A stretch of DNA of 64,000 nt, from positions 27,853,206 through 27,917,205 of the forward strand of contig CM036252.1 in NCBI GenBank assembly GCA_020698575.1, given 5' to 3'. Position numbers and translations under genes: made by a program. The DNA is from Bostrychus sinensis (lineage: Eukaryota; Chordata; Actinopteri; Gobiiformes; Eleotridae). Under the pieces are notes generated by a model. That model did not search any database. It was not told where the DNA came from and saw only the letters and a list, made by a program, of their open reading frames with translations. This document shows positions 33,391 through 45,619 of this stretch, one piece after another. Position 1 is the stretch's first letter. The number at the start of each line of letters is the position of its first letter.

Positions 33391-33472
33391 AAAGATGGCC
33401 TATATGGACAAATACTATGGTTACTTTGCAAGCTTCCATTGATGTGTCTGGAAACAACAACCTACATCAATG

Positions 33473-33545
33473 GTTCTCAAACTGTGGTATGGGTACTGCT
33501 GATGGTACATGAGCTTCTTCTGCTGGTACTGTGCAGTTCAAGCCC
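33473..33545 (+). repeat. hAT end fragment
   Basis: CAATGGTTCTCAAACTGTGG and GGTACATGAGC are typical of the left part of a short hAT family related to 32536-32892. The right end is missing. Confidence 0.5.
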
Positions 33546-33894
33546 TGATACATTATTATTTAATTTGAAGTCACTTTTATTCCTGGTTTAGTGCTGCTTG
33601 GGCTGGGAATCAAGGTGTAGACCATGCCTTAGTGCTGTTTAAGGCACAGTTACATTCTGTTTTAGTTTTGGTTTAGTCCTGGATTAGCCCTGGCTGAGAC
33701 CTGGTTCATGGTTTAGTCCCTGTCCCCATCCATGCAGACCAGAAATCCCCCAAGATCTGTTTTTTTTCCCCTGCACCCAGCTGCCCACACAGTGCTATCC
33801 TCGCCACTGTGAGCAAGAGAATGCTCATGGGAAAATGTTCAGTTTTCTCTCTGAAAGAAAAATATCAAACTCAGCTAAAGAGCATGCTATAGAC

Positions 33895-34326
33895 CAGCGG
33901 TGTCCAAACTATGGGTCAGGGTCCAAATGTAGCCCACAGACCCTTTTTTAATCATTAGTCATTCTCAATTGACCCACAGGTAGTACCTTTCCAAAACTTT
34001 TTATGCTGTGTAGCAAGGTGTTGGTTAATTCACACAGCAACTGGAGTTATGCTTATACATTAATATCTTCATAACAAACTACTGTGAGATGGACCTGACT
34101 TTAAGGAGGGAAAAAAAAAAGTAGTGGTTGGCCATGCCCACAAAAAATAAATAAATAAATAAATAAAATGAAATAAAATGAAATAAAATGAAAAAAAAAA
34201 AAATTAAAAAATCAACCATGTGCCAGTCCCAAGCCTGAATAAATGCGTCACCTGTAGTGTGTGGTCCTCTGAAGCATATATTTTTCATTATGTGGCCCTC
34301 AATGAAAAAACATTTGGACACCCCTG
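33895..34326. mobile_element. hAT-type element, 432 bp
   Basis: Inverted ends CAGCGGTGTCCAAACTATGG and CATTTGGACACCCCTG. Flanks CTATAGAC (33887-33894) and GTCTAGAC (34327-34334) match at six of eight. The interior includes an AAAT/AAAATG microsatellite (34142-34200) and no transposase. The 87-codon minus-strand ORF is low-complexity (Phe/Tyr/Ile). Confidence 0.8.
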
Positions 34327-34339
34327 GTCTAGACCTTGT

Positions 34340-35640
34340 CATTTGGTGCTTTAAAAATGAAATGTATTTGGTTTAATTAGTTGTTTTCATTTTGGACTCT
34401 TTTTACTAGCTGACAAGAAAGTTAATTATTCTGAGAATATGTATAATATCCTTGAATATTTTTATGCCCTTGATGGCGATGCTGTCAGTTTACTTTTCTT
34501 TAAATATTGAGCATCATTATGAAACTATGCAATGGCCACAATACAGTGCCACTCAGCATTATTCATCAATTTTCAACATGGACTTTAATTTTTAACTTTT
34601 TCAGCAAATTTCAACTGTAACAATGACCTATAGTGGCTTTGCTTATTACAAAGATTCAAACTTATATTCAATACTGAACAATTCAATAATAACAATAAAC
34701 ACATTCCCTCAGCAAAGCCTGAAGATGTTATTTCTGTGGTCCATTTAACATTTTTACAAGAGTTTTTTCACTTTATAATGAATTGTTATGGTTTCTGTGA
34801 CTTCTTTGCATGTGTTATGATATTTCAACTTTTTTAACTATAGCATCTTTCAGCTACTTTCATCATAATTCATAATTAAACTTTTGAAATGGACTCCTAC
34901 ATTTATTAACACATTTAAGCTTAGTTCAGTAAAGCTTTTCTTGACTCGAGAATACAAAAGTTGAAATCTTTATGCTAACATAGGAAAGATAACATAGCAA
35001 AGGTAAAATTAAGCTAAATGCATTTATGCTAACAGAAAAAAAGAACACTTCAACATCACAATATTATTTGCTTGATATGCTATGTTCCTTATTTATTTAA
35101 ACATATATTTTTCCCCAGAGAATTTAGCTTACCATAGTATTTTCATTTACAAAGTACACATTTTTTCCTCTATATTTTTGGCCTTACCCACAGAGCATGA
35201 GGCAGTGTACCCAGTTTTGAGTGACACGTCCTCCGATTGTATCTTGTGGCCAGGGCAGTGGTGATAACTCGGCACTTTATCTGGACAGGTCTCTTCTGTC
35301 GATAAACAGCACACAACTCCTCTGTGCTGCAACTGCCACTTTAGCTCCTCCAGATTTACACCGCACTGTGATTTACTAACTCAAGTCTGCACAAAAGCAT
35401 GGATATGATATGTTTTTTTGTTTTTTTTAAATGTGAAGAAAAGCTGTCCCAATATTAAATACTAAACATACTAAATATACTGTATGCAGTGTGTATAGTA
35501 GGCTACTTTTTTTTTCAAATACTGTCAATATAAAAAGTAATTTACTACCACTGTATTATTAACTGATAATTTTATTTGAAATAAACTTGTGCGCCATATA
35601 CATATGTCCTATTGTATGTCATTTTTTACTGGCAGTAACA
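34340..35640. other. AT-rich intergenic sequence, no gene seen
   Basis: No bounded repeat, RNA gene or exon. The ORFs of 60-61 codons at 35082-35332 overlap on opposite strands and look incidental. Confidence 0.5.
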
Positions 35641-35659
35641 GAACAATAGGTATATGCAC

Positions 35660-35745
35660 TGCAGATCTATAGTTACTGTTGTGTAACTGGTGTTCCTCAA
35701 GGTTCAGTTTTGGGACCTTTTAAATTTGTTATCTACAGTAAAGAC
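35660..35745 (+). mobile_element. LINE reverse-transcriptase fragment
   Basis: 35689-35736 reads GVPQGSVLGPFKFVIY, the conserved block of non-LTR retrotransposon reverse transcriptases just after the catalytic palm region (consensus GVPQGSVLGPLLF-IY). Only this short block is recognisable; neighbouring sequence has lost the frame. It is a dead fragment. The family cannot be fixed from so little. Confidence 0.75.
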
Positions 35746-36384
35746 TAAAGGTGTTTACAAACTGTTTGGATTCTTGTTTTTTGCACTTAAACCATGCATG
35801 TATGTTTTCTAATATCAAATTCAAATGTTGACACTTTAATGTTAATATTTGCTGGCATTATAAAGTGTTACATTTGCCAGGACGTTAGCAAATGTTTTTC
35901 AAAATAAAAACATTTTCATTCATTCAATTTCTAGGATATACTCTTTAAAGCAGTTTACTTCCCTCAATAAGAACCACATAGATTTTTATTCAACACTATT
36001 AACAAGGTTTTATTAATGATACATAATTACCAGTTTTGAGTAATGTTTTGTAAATGATTTGTAGATGATGAGTTATACAGTATACTATTATGCCAAAACA
36101 AAATAAAGGCATAATTAAATAACAAGATAAATGTATCGTTAATTAGAAAAAATCAGGAGGTGGGGCTAACGCTGACCTAGTCCCACCTACTGGCTTTGAT
36201 GGGTGAGGTTGACAGATTATAATAATAAATGATCCACTGCAACACAGGAGCATTGATTAAGGACTTTAATTATGAAATAATTATATCTGTTTTTAGATAT
36301 ATATTTTTTTAATTAATTCATATTTAACCATGTAAATATTTATTTACACTGTAAGTAAAGTAATGACATTTAATTAATTATTTT

Positions 36385-36760
36385 TAAGGGCCATATTATG
36401 TTTTTTCAGACTTTTTTGGACACCTTTGCATTAGTATTTCATATTTTATAACTTAAAATAATGTATATGTATGGAAAACTTCTTTTGGGTGCTGTTATTT
36501 TCAGTTTGCAGAGAACACTTGGATTAAATGTGTGTTGACCCCGGCTGGCAATAATAGGTAATGGACAGTGCATAAAATGGCAAATTAGCACAGCTATTAG
36601 CAACATGACACTAACAGATAGATAGATAGATCAATAGATAGAAATGCACAGGAGCACTTCCTTGTGTCTATGTAGAGTGCTGAGATGAGCATTTTCAGCT
36701 CTTGAGAAGGGGATGGCCTCAGCATACATACAACATGCAATTTAGCATAATAGGGAACCT

Positions 36761-36765
<5 letters not shown>
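36385..36765 (+). repeat. Dispersed repeat of the 58-kb family
   Basis: AGGGCCATATTATGTTTTTT, GCAGAGAACACTTGGATTAA, GCATAAAATGGCAAATTAGC and CAGGAGCACTTCC align in order with 57935-58290. A short GATA run (36619-36640) lies inside. It ends at TAGGGAACCT beside a TAA microsatellite. Confidence 0.7.

Positions 36766-36808
<43 letters not shown>
36762..36808 (+). repeat. (TAA)n microsatellite, 47 bp
   Basis: Uninterrupted trinucleotide run at the right end of the 58-kb-type repeat copy. Confidence 0.9.
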
Positions 36809-37149
36809 TATTTTAACGTTTTTCCTCTAAATTACTTGTGTTCTGGTATATCCTTTGTTTCTGCAACAATTCATACACACTTAATATTTGAATGGTGTTG
36901 TGGTTCATAAACAATGGCCAGTCAGTATTGCAGTCCATCCCTGTCCTGTGCTGTTCACTCGACACATACAGTATGTGGAGTAAGAGAATAGATAATATCA
37001 AGTAAGTGATTTGTGCTGGATTATATTAATCATAATCCAATATGCAATGTCAGCCACTCTAGATGCGCGATAAGAACTTTTTGGCATACTATTCATTATG
37101 CAAAGTTGTACTAAATTTGATATGAGAGCCGTTTTAACCCAAATCTGTC

Positions 37150-37380
37150 CACTCAGGAGGTGTAGTAGTGAATGCTTGTCTCGCTTGCGGCTCCTCTCAG
37201 CGGGGCAATGAGAAAATGATCAGGCTGCCTCCTCCTGTGGAAATCTGGTCAATTTGGTCTGGTCAGTGGGGCAGACTTGGAGCAGCCCTGGGGGAGAACA
37301 TCCGCTGTCAAGCTCCTCACAGCTGCATGGACTTCCCCCATAGGGCTGAAGGACTGACAGGCTGCTGTAACTGAAGATCC
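37150..37380. other. Non-repetitive GC-richer island
   Basis: Balanced-composition stretch (CTTGCGGCTCCTCTCAGCGG, CAGCCCTGGGGGAGAACATC) in AT-rich surroundings. An ORF of 68 codons over it has no splice-framed support. Candidate conserved non-coding element. Confidence 0.3.
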
Positions 37381-37605
37381 AGAAGAGTGCAAAATGGCAG
37401 TTCAGAGGTGTATTCAGCCAGCCCTAGAGTATAGTTATAGTAATTGTCGTTTTTAGGGCATAGTTCATTTTTCTAAATTTATATTGTAATGTGGATGCTG
37501 GAGGGACGCAGTTCTTTTGTGAGGTCTCAGAGGGAAACATGGCTGCCACTGCTCAAAATACACAGTCAAAGGATTTTTCATAATATGCAAAGGGCAGTCA
37601 ATGAG

Positions 37606-38180
37606 TGTGACAGTGGCCCAGGAGGTTAAGCGGGTTTGCCCACTAACCTGAAGGCTGGTGTAGGGTGACCAGATGTCCCTTTTTAACCAGGACAGCCCCA
37701 GTTTAAGGCTTCTTGTCCTATGCCCCAAGACATATCTGTAAAAACACTGTTATGACCCAGTTTTCAACAAACCATGTCCCAACTGTCCCCATTTTAACCA
37801 ACAGAAAAGCATAGGAAACTTAAAACACATTTGTCTAAAGACTTTTGTCACAATTATTATTTACAATGTCATTATTTGTAATAATAAATTGACATTAAAA
37901 TTCAAAAGTTAAGCCCTAGCTTCTTGTTCTTTAATTACATGACAGAAAATGTATAGATTTTGCAAGCTTTTGTCACTTGGTAAGTTCCAGTGCTCTGTGA
38001 TAAATGAAAAAGATATGTGTCCCAGTTTTTGGGTCTAAAAATCTAGTCACCCTAGCCTGACATATTGATTGATTGACCCAGTACATCATTGTGTCTTGGG
38101 GCAAGACACTTTCCCTACTCCAGTCACAGTATGTGTATCTATGTAACAGAAGGACATCCAGTGTAATAACTTGGCGACCT
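37606..38180 (+). repeat. tRNA-like SINE interrupted by a hAT-type element
   Basis: Head GACAGTGGCCCAGGAGGTTA with CCACTAACCTGAAGGCTGGTG (two overlapping parts) ends at 37660. The body resumes at 38055 with CATTGTGTCTTGGGGCAAGA and CACTTTCCC. Order and wording match 1147 and 4976. Confidence 0.65.
37661..38054. mobile_element. hAT-type element, 394 bp
   Basis: Left TAGGGTGACCAGATGTCCC, right AAATCTAGTCACCCTA: inverted ends of a family with a second member at 55084-55394. The flanks GGCTGGTG and GCCTGACA agree only at four of eight, so the duplication has decayed. The interruption of the SINE at exactly these bases supports the ends. Confidence 0.72.
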
Positions 38181-38189
38181 CATAAGGGA

Positions 38190-39630
38190 GCAGCCAAATT
38201 TAAAAAAAGAAAAAAATGCAAAGGATAGCACAGTACAGGAAACTACTTCCTGTTTACATACAGCTTTCTGTGCAATAAATTCACATCTCTGTGCCACTTT
38301 AACACATTTCAACAAATCACCATTCAAAGAAATTAGTTTAACTAGTGTTTAATCCAGTCTAAACTGTATATAAAATGTTTAGATTCTTGAAATGAGTGCC
38401 ATAATGCGTTTAATCGGAAACCGCTGTTGCTAATGTATGCTACTTTTATTTTTCAAAATGTTGACACAACACTTAGCTCGTCCTACAGCAGTTCAGCATC
38501 AGAACAAATACGTCTTTGATTAAAAATAACATTCTCCCTTTTATTTCTGTTCTCTGGCTTGTTGTTTTTGCTCGAGTGTAGATTCTCTCTCGTCCAAAAA
38601 ACTCACAGCGGTGCGTAGCTCTACCTTTTCCAAATCGATCCCAAAGCAGTCCCAGAGCCAAGTCCCAGTAGCATGGATTGGTACACTTTCTGGGGATGCT
38701 TTGGACCACTTTCAGAAGTGGAAATACCCCCAAAACCGGTCCAATGATGTACCCCACAAATATCTCTGCATCATTAAATATTGTATGAAGGTGTAAACAA
38801 CATTCATTTGCGTTTCACTTTGCTTCCATTTTCTCATTTTATGATTATTTCTTTTTAGGTTGTTTCTGTGCAACAAGAAGTGTAGACCACCAATTTAATA
38901 TAATTTCACAATAAAGATTTGTTGAGGTATTAATGTCTTTTTTTGCACATATGAATACTATCACAATATAGTACTAAGTGATTTAACAGTGCTAAAATAA
39001 AGAAAATTGCACAGTGGTTTGGGAGTTCTCAATGATTTAAGACTATTACACTGTGTAGAGATCCCATTTTGGTTATGAGAATTTTTCATGTGCCACAGTG
39101 GTGCATATGTTCCTCAGCTCCACACCACATACTCATAATATGATAGGAAGTTTTAATACTTTCTGATTTTACTATGGTCATAATCCTCTGCTGTAGTATG
39201 TCCAATGCTTTATTAAAAAGCTGGAATTATAGTGTTAAATCTCCTTGCAGAAATGAAGAGAAACTCCACACAGTGCTGGGATCAAACTCAAGGTACATTT
39301 ATATGCATATCTTAGGTTGGTCCTCTAAATGAACTTTTGTGTTTGAGTTTACATGCGCAGGAGAAAATTAAACTTCTTGATCCACAGTGCTGAGCATATG
39401 TGAATCAGTCTTTGTTAAAAAGAGGAAACAAGCTAATAAACTAGTGTACGTAATTACTAGAGAAAATATGAAGAGCAAAGAGCTGAAACATACATAAACA
39501 CAAAAAGTCAGATTAACAACCATTTAAGTACCCTACCACATGCACATACGTCACATTGTAAGCAGTCAGAGTTTTTTTTTTAAACCTTTTACGTGGAATA
39601 GAAAGAGCAGCCGCCGCTCTGGTGTCTGAC
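38190..39630. other. Intergenic sequence without recognised features
   Basis: A 94-codon minus-strand ORF (38473-38757) shows no motif. No bounded repeats. Confidence 0.45.
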
Positions 39631-39639
39631 AATACTCTT

Positions 39640-41008
39640 AGGAGCTGTTTAGATGACAACACATTTTGTCGCATCCGCAAAGGTTTGATTGCGTTTTGGC
39701 CAAGGGCTTCCATTTTCCGAATATGCTAACTTTTGAAAACGCTGGAAGAGGTGTGTTGATCTCACAGTGTGTAAGTACTTTACTTAAGACTTTGGTCTCC
39801 ATAAGGTTTTTTCTGGTTTATGTCTGATTGTGTGTTTAAGTCTGAGTGTGTGTTAATGTTTGGTTGTGTGTTTATGTCTGATTGTGTGTTTATGTTTGGT
39901 TGTGTGTTTATGTCTGATTGTGTGTTTATGTCTGATTGTGTGTTTATGTTTGGTTGTGTGTTTATGTCTGATTGTGTGTTTATATTTGGTTGTGTGTTTA
40001 TGTCTGATTGTGTGTTTATGTTTGGTTGTGTGTTTATGTCTGATTGTGTGTTTATGTCTGATTGTGTGTTTATGTTTGGTTGTGTGTTTATGTCTGATTG
40101 TGTGTTTATGTCTGATTGTGTGTTTATGTTTGGCTGTGTGTTTATGTCTGATTGTGTGTTTATGTCTGATTGTGTGTTTATGTTTGGTTGTGTGTTTATG
40201 TCTGATTGTGTGTTTATGTCTGATTGTGTGTTTATGTTTGGTTGTGTGTTTATGTCAATTGTGTTTATGTCTGATTGTGTGTTTATGTCAATTGTGTGCT
40301 TATGTTTGATTGTGTGTTTATGTTTGGTTGTGTGTTTATGTCTGATTGTGTGTTTATGTTTGGTTGTGTGTTTATGTCTGATTGTGTGTTTATGTCTGAT
40401 TGTGTGTTTATGTTTGGTTGTGTGTTTATGTCTGATTGTGTGTTTATGTTTGGTTGTGTGTTTATGTCTGATTGTGTGTTTATGTCTGATTGTGTGTTTA
40501 TGTCAATTGTGTGTTTATGTCTGATTGTGTGTTTATGTTTGGTTGTGTGTTTATGTCAATTGTGTTTATGTCTGATTGTGTGTTTATGTCAATTGTGTGC
40601 TTATGTTTGATTGTGTGTTTATGTTTGGTTGTGTTTATGTCTGGTTGTGTGTTTATGTCTGATTGTGTGTTTATGTTTCATTGTGTGACTAATTGTTTGT
40701 AAAGCCCTTTAAGGTAACTGCTGTTGTGATATTGAGCTATAACTAAATTGAATTTTCTGCCAGGCTCCAGAAAACCAAATCCTAAAGTAGTTAGGAAGTT
40801 GTTGACCAGAACTATAATTTCCACTGCTGTTCACTCACTATGTGATGTAGAGCACCACTGCACCATTTACTGGACAAATACCGGTACTACAATTTAATCA
40901 CACTAACTGTTGTTTTCTTCACACCTCAGCATTTTTGTGCAAATGCGAATGTGAGGCGACATGACTATTGTGTTTATCTGGCTAGCAATGTCATGTAAAC
41001 TGGCCCTA
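39640..41008. mobile_element. hAT-like element, 1,369 bp, carrying a minisatellite
   Basis: Left AGGAGCTGTTTAGATGACAA and right CAATGTCATGTAAACTGGCC are imperfect inverted ends. Possible target copies ATACTCTT (39632-39639) and AAACTCTT (41009-41016) match at seven of eight. The outer blocks are shared with 4074-4660, which has no minisatellite. This indicates the tandem array expanded within this copy or its lineage. Confidence 0.72.
39814..40698 (+). repeat. 18-bp minisatellite with 54-bp higher-order pattern
   Basis: Nearly 50 units of an 18-mer, either TGTGTGTTTATGTCTGAT (A) or TGTGTGTTTATGTTTGGT (B). They are often ordered A-A-B, with occasional A-B runs and shortened units containing TGTCAATTG. 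Because 18 is divisible by three and the units lack in-frame stops, the array creates ORFs of 149 and 234 codons (MSDCVF/MFGCVF repeats). These are by-products, not a gene: there is no unique flanking frame. Confidence 0.95.
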
Positions 41009-41019
41009 AAACTCTTAAC

Positions 41020-42475
41020 CTAAGCCTGGCCTTAATCTGTTTATGTTGAGTATTTTTTAACATCATGTCGAATATGTGCTCCAAGTCAAAGGTAGTCCAA
41101 CTAAAGGATGCAAGTCACTTTTGTTCAGATTACACGACCTACCTTGACATTGAAGCTCAAGCCATTGTAACTACTGTCTAAAATTGCCTCAGTTTTGATA
41201 AACCGATTCCTCATAAGTTGACCACCAATCTGTTTTATTTCTTTTTCAATCCAAAATTACACTCAGTAGAGAGATGGATGAGCGGGTTTCCTCAGTGGAA
41301 CAATAGCGCTGTGGTTACGAGCCGCTTTGTCCATGTTGTGTCATTGCGGTCAGAGGTTTACAGGGCTGTAATATGGATCAACACGTCGAAGCCTTTCTGT
41401 TTTATGAGAGCAGGCCTCAGAGACATGTAAAAGCTGTCTTTATTAAACACCACTTAAGCTGCAGGTTATGACGCCCTGTACTTCGCACTGAGGGATGCAG
41501 AGCTAACCTCAGTTCAAGCTGCTTTATAGTGTTCAAGAGTGATCAGTAGCCAGGTATTTTTGTGGTCTATAAGATATTTCTGGATTGGAATTGGTGAGGA
41601 TACTGCCAGTTTGGAGGAGCAGCCAGGAGCAACAGCTTTAAAAAGAACAATGCAAACTCTCGTTGGACCTTGCATGCCATTGCCTTGGTCCAACTACAAT
41701 TTAGACTTTTAAAATCCATTTAAGATTTTAGTTTGTGGAGCAAACTAGATTGTTATGACAAACTTATGAAAATCCATCTTGTCAGGCTGTCCCAGATTTG
41801 TTTGGGGAGTGGGCGGGTTTTAGGTTTTCCATTAGCCACAAGCCGCACTTAGCAATACTTGTTAACAACATGGCAATGTCAGAAAACCTAAATGGATGCT
41901 GCTACACAAAAATAACAAAAATCCTCCAACTGCATTTAAAAAAATATTGTTTTATTATTGTAGCGTCATAAGAGTAGTTAATGCTGGACGGTCACTAGCT
42001 GGTTCTGTGTAGCACATTTGGCACTTTCATGATTTAATACACAAAGTTCCAAATGAATTAGGAAATCTGTGAGCTTAAAAAATAATTTGTTCAAAAGAAT
42101 CACATATAGTTGTTTTACAGGACACATTTTGTAATTAGTTGGAACAACAGGTTGTATTCGCAATGAAGTGCTGTCGTGGGCCCCAGTGCTGTTGCCCTGG
42201 CTGCACTGCCAGATACTACGCCCTTGAATATAACATGCTAACTCTGTGCTAACATTGTATCAATTCGGATTTTGCCAGGTTATTTAATTTTAATCCGATG
42301 TATGCAATATTATTTGGTCTGAAAAACCAGGTGAAGTCATATTACTGTATATGGCATGACTCTGTAGAACCCAGGATCTTCTTACTGAGAGGAAGAAGCG
42401 CGAAACACTTTTGAAGGCGCATTTCGCAATTCAAAGGCACATGGAGCGGTTTACATGAAATAGTAGCAGCTGTGT
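41020..42475. other. Intergenic sequence, one vague repeat relation
   Basis: The stretch 41770-41880 (TTTGGGGAGTGGGCGGGTTT) resembles 43770-43930, so both probably derive from one dispersed repeat without definable ends. No gene seen. Confidence 0.4.
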
Positions 42476-42479
42476 GTGC

Positions 42480-42507
42480 AAAAAAAAAAAAAAAAAAAAA
42501 AAAAAAA
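42480..42507 (+). repeat. Poly-A tract, 28 bp
   Basis: Uninterrupted A run. Shortly after it, TCCTAGGTCTTCCCCGGGG (42528-42546) is a small piece of the LINE also seen at 53935-54250. Confidence 0.9.
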
Positions 42508-43074
42508 TAGAAAAAGAAAATTCATGTCCTAGGTCTTCCCCGGGGTACTGATGAACACTAAAAATGGAAAATTTGAATAGTTTTCTCAAAAATAAAACCC
42601 CAGCATCACAAAAATCATGATTATTTCATGTGATTATAAAGAGGTTAAAAAAATTGGAGTCTATTTTTCCCGATAGAATTTAATGGCCCATTATATTCTA
42701 TTGGAAAATATGAGAATGAGTTTTAATGTGAAAACAAAAACTAATTAAGCAAACAAAGCCAATATTTTGGATAATCTTTAACCTGCCCAAGACACATTGG
42801 AAAAAAATTGCTATAATCCCCCAACATTAATTTTGTGGAGTAAATAATGTTTTTTGTGTTTTTTTTTCATAAACAACAACAGTGACTTTACATTTTCAAA
42901 CTGGCATTTTAAAGGTAAAAATCATTGAATGTTTGGTAGTTTTGAAGAAGACTAAAGTTGTTTAGAAGATTTATGCGGAAAAATGCTGAAAAAAATATTA
43001 ATCCAGTCAATTTTTATAGCAGTATTTTGGAAGTGGACATTTATGTTCTTAAGGTCACAAGTGTACAGTAAATT

Positions 43075-43202
43075 GAAGAGATGCCTGAGGGTTAAACTCC
43101 TCCACTTGAAGCAGGAGCTCTCCTCCGACCTGCAGAGGGCAAGCCACCCTTTTCCAGTTGAGAACCATGGCCTTGGATTTGGAGGTGCGACCGTTTCAGC
43201 AT
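43075..43202 (-). mobile_element. LINE fragment, reverse-transcriptase ORF region
   Basis: AACTCCTCCACTTGAAGCAG, GGCAAGCCACCCTTTTCC and GAACCATGGCCTTGGATTTG are antisense to the segment of a fish non-LTR element that encodes K-S-E-A-M-V-(L) and VACP-type text. It lies upstream, in the element's ORF, of the part preserved at 22515-22690. The fragment is decayed. Confidence 0.68.
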
Positions 43203-43299
43203 AAATTCTTAAACTAAAATTTAGCTAAATATGAAACTACTACTATAAAGCAATTTTCAAATGCATCTGTGAATAAAACAAAGAAATGAAATTATTTCG

Positions 43300-43565
43300 A
43301 TTACATCTGCACTCAGGCCGAGAACACTCCCCTCCACAGTCCCTGACCTGTCCCAGGGCTAACCTCATCTCTCCTCTCTCTGGTCCAGATTCACTTTGTT
43401 AGACCCCCACAGACCCCTCTCCTCTGAAGCCTGAACTCTCCTCTGTGTTCCCCCCTTTACACTCTCTCCATCCATTCATGGGCTGCTCACTCTGCTGGGT
43501 TTAATTGCTTTGAAGCTGAGCGCTCACCTCCAGAGGCTCAACACCATGTTTTACACTGCTGCAGG
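43300..43565. other. Pyrimidine-rich non-repetitive island
   Basis: C/T-rich sequence (CATCTCTCCTCTCTCTGGTCC cut as CATCTCTCCTCTC and TCTGGTCC) with TTTAATTGCTTTGAAGCTGA and ending GTTTTACACTGCTGCAG. Candidate conserved non-coding element or an isolated splice-acceptor-rich stretch; no coding frame follows. Confidence 0.28.
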
Positions 43566-44988
43566 TAGACCAGCTATTAATAAATAATACCTTACTGCTG
43601 CTCACTATAGAAAGATAGGCTGTTCCTATCTACAGGTAGGATTCGGAAAAGTATAAAAATAACTCAGATTTCTAATGGTGGGAGATTGTTGAGGCAAAAT
43701 TTAATGCAATAAAGCAGAATATTGAAGAATGTAAAAAAAAAAAAAAAATGAAGATGGTTGCTATGGAGATTCTACTTGAGCCACTGACTTGCCATCCTGT
43801 CAAAGTCTCGCTGATTTGTTTGGGCCAATGGTGTTAGGGGTACTGTCGCGAGTGGGTGTGTTTTAGGCTTGCCCACAGTAATAACCACTTTCAGCGATAT
43901 TTGTTGAAAACATTGCAACGCCAAAAAAACAGAACATTGTCATGACCATAGAGATAGAACACTAGAGAGGACATTCTAACAGTGAACTGCAGTAACTGAC
44001 ATCCAGAGCAGCCGTCATATTATAACCGTAACCATTCTACCAAGTGCTATGTAAACAAATAAGGAACTGTACTTGTTTTCACAATATTCTTTAAATTTAG
44101 TTTATTATTGGTCATCTGTTCTAATATCTTTACAAATACAAACATACAGTGGATCTGGATAAAAGGAGAGACCACTGCAATATTAATAATGTTAATAGAA
44201 AAACCTACTGATAGAGGCTGCCAGACTTAATATGAGTTCAAAAATATCACTGTTTTTCAATTTCAAACATTTATTTTTTGAAGTTATATTATTGTTTTTA
44301 CATTACTTACCATTAGAATTCGCCTCATCTTACAGTCACAAGATGGCCGCCGGAATTGCCACTGAAGCGGTTGCTATGGCCACTCTAGTGCCCTATTTAT
44401 CTCTATGGTCATGACCATGCCTGTTTTCTTGTCGTTTCCTGTGTTTTATTTTGAAGCTTAAGTATCTCTTGTGTTTTTCTGTTTAACTTCCTGCCCTCCT
44501 GTGTTTCCTGCATTTTTGATTGCCTGCCCCGCCCTAATATGTTTCACCTGTGCCTCATTTCCCTACTGTATTTAGTATTTTAGTGTTCTCTCTTGTCCTT
44601 TGTGGCGTCATTGTCTGTCTGTTCTAAAAGTTGAGTAAAAGACACTGGTTTGTAAATGTGTAATAATCTTGTGTTTGTGGCAAAATATTTGGATGACTTA
44701 CCCCTGATTTCCAGTGTGAGCGAGAGAACAGCGTCGTGTAGCACCAGCGACCGATGCCACTGACCCTCGCCCACTGGAAGTGTTTTGAAAGCAGTGCAGT
44801 GCAGCAGAGCTCTGAGCAGCTGGGGAAGCATGTGGGGGAATAGTGAAATATTGTGATAAAAGCCATCAACAAAGACAGGAACAAGACCAAAACAATCTTT
44901 ATTCACAAGAAGAAGGACAGAAAACAACAGTTTCACTTCAGATCGCTCTGTTGTTGATAGTGACTTCACTTAACGAACTTTTCCTCTA

Positions 44989-45534
44989 GGGGAGACCGGG
45001 GATGGTTGTAACATGGGTGAGTGAATTGAAATTGAACTGGTAACAGTTCACTTTCAGAATTGAGAAAACCTCTTGGATAAGAGGTGAAACATCGTCAACT
45101 TTAAAAATCAAGTCCAGATGACTGCTTTATAACCTTTTGTTGTGATGCAATTACCCTGGATAAGTGAGAGTCTTCACAGACAACTATTACTATTACTATT
45201 ATTATTATAATTATAATTATTATTATTAAGAGGAATAACCCATTGAGATGAACCATCTCGTTTTCAAGGGGGTCCTCAAATTAAATTCATAACATCATAA
45301 GAGCAGAGCATTTTCCACAAAATAAAACTCAAAACAACTGGGTGGGTTATAACACAGGACCACTGTGTATTTGACACTAACCCACCAGATCTATGATATC
45401 CTTGCAGAGGTTTGAATAGGTGCCATTTGTAGCCAACAAATCTGTGTGTTTTGCATCAAAGTTTGAGAACTGTTGCTCAAGAAAATCTGTCAGAAACTGA
45501 AGCAAAAAGTGTTACAACCATCCCCGGTCTCCGC
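44989..45534. mobile_element. Inverted-repeat DNA element, 546 bp, TA-flanked
   Basis: The ends are 24-bp inverted repeats with one mismatch (GGAGACCGGGGATGGTTGTA on the left, its complement on the right). TA occurs just outside each end (44987-44988, 45535-45536), compatible with a TA duplication. Inside are a trinucleotide/ATT run (45185-45228) and a relative of the 18256-18320 fold-back sequence. No transposase; superfamily not assigned. Confidence 0.72.
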
Positions 45535-45619
45535 TACAATGGGTGAGTTTATTAAGTTTGAAAAAGTTTTGTTTTTGCAGAATCGAATTGCATGTGTATA
45601 TACTTTTTAATGAGAAATA

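Noticed and set aside
39820..40610. ORFs of 234, 149 and 111 codons with MSDCVF/MFGCVF repeats
   Set aside because: They arise from an 18-bp minisatellite whose unit length is a multiple of three and which lacks stops. Several overlapping frames are open at once, which is not coding behaviour.
39814..40698. CRISPR-like array
   Set aside because: Units are contiguous 18-mers without distinct spacers, and the genome is eukaryotic.
43560..43566. splice acceptor for a coding exon after GCTGCAG
   Set aside because: The following frames close rapidly and contain no recognisable protein sequence.
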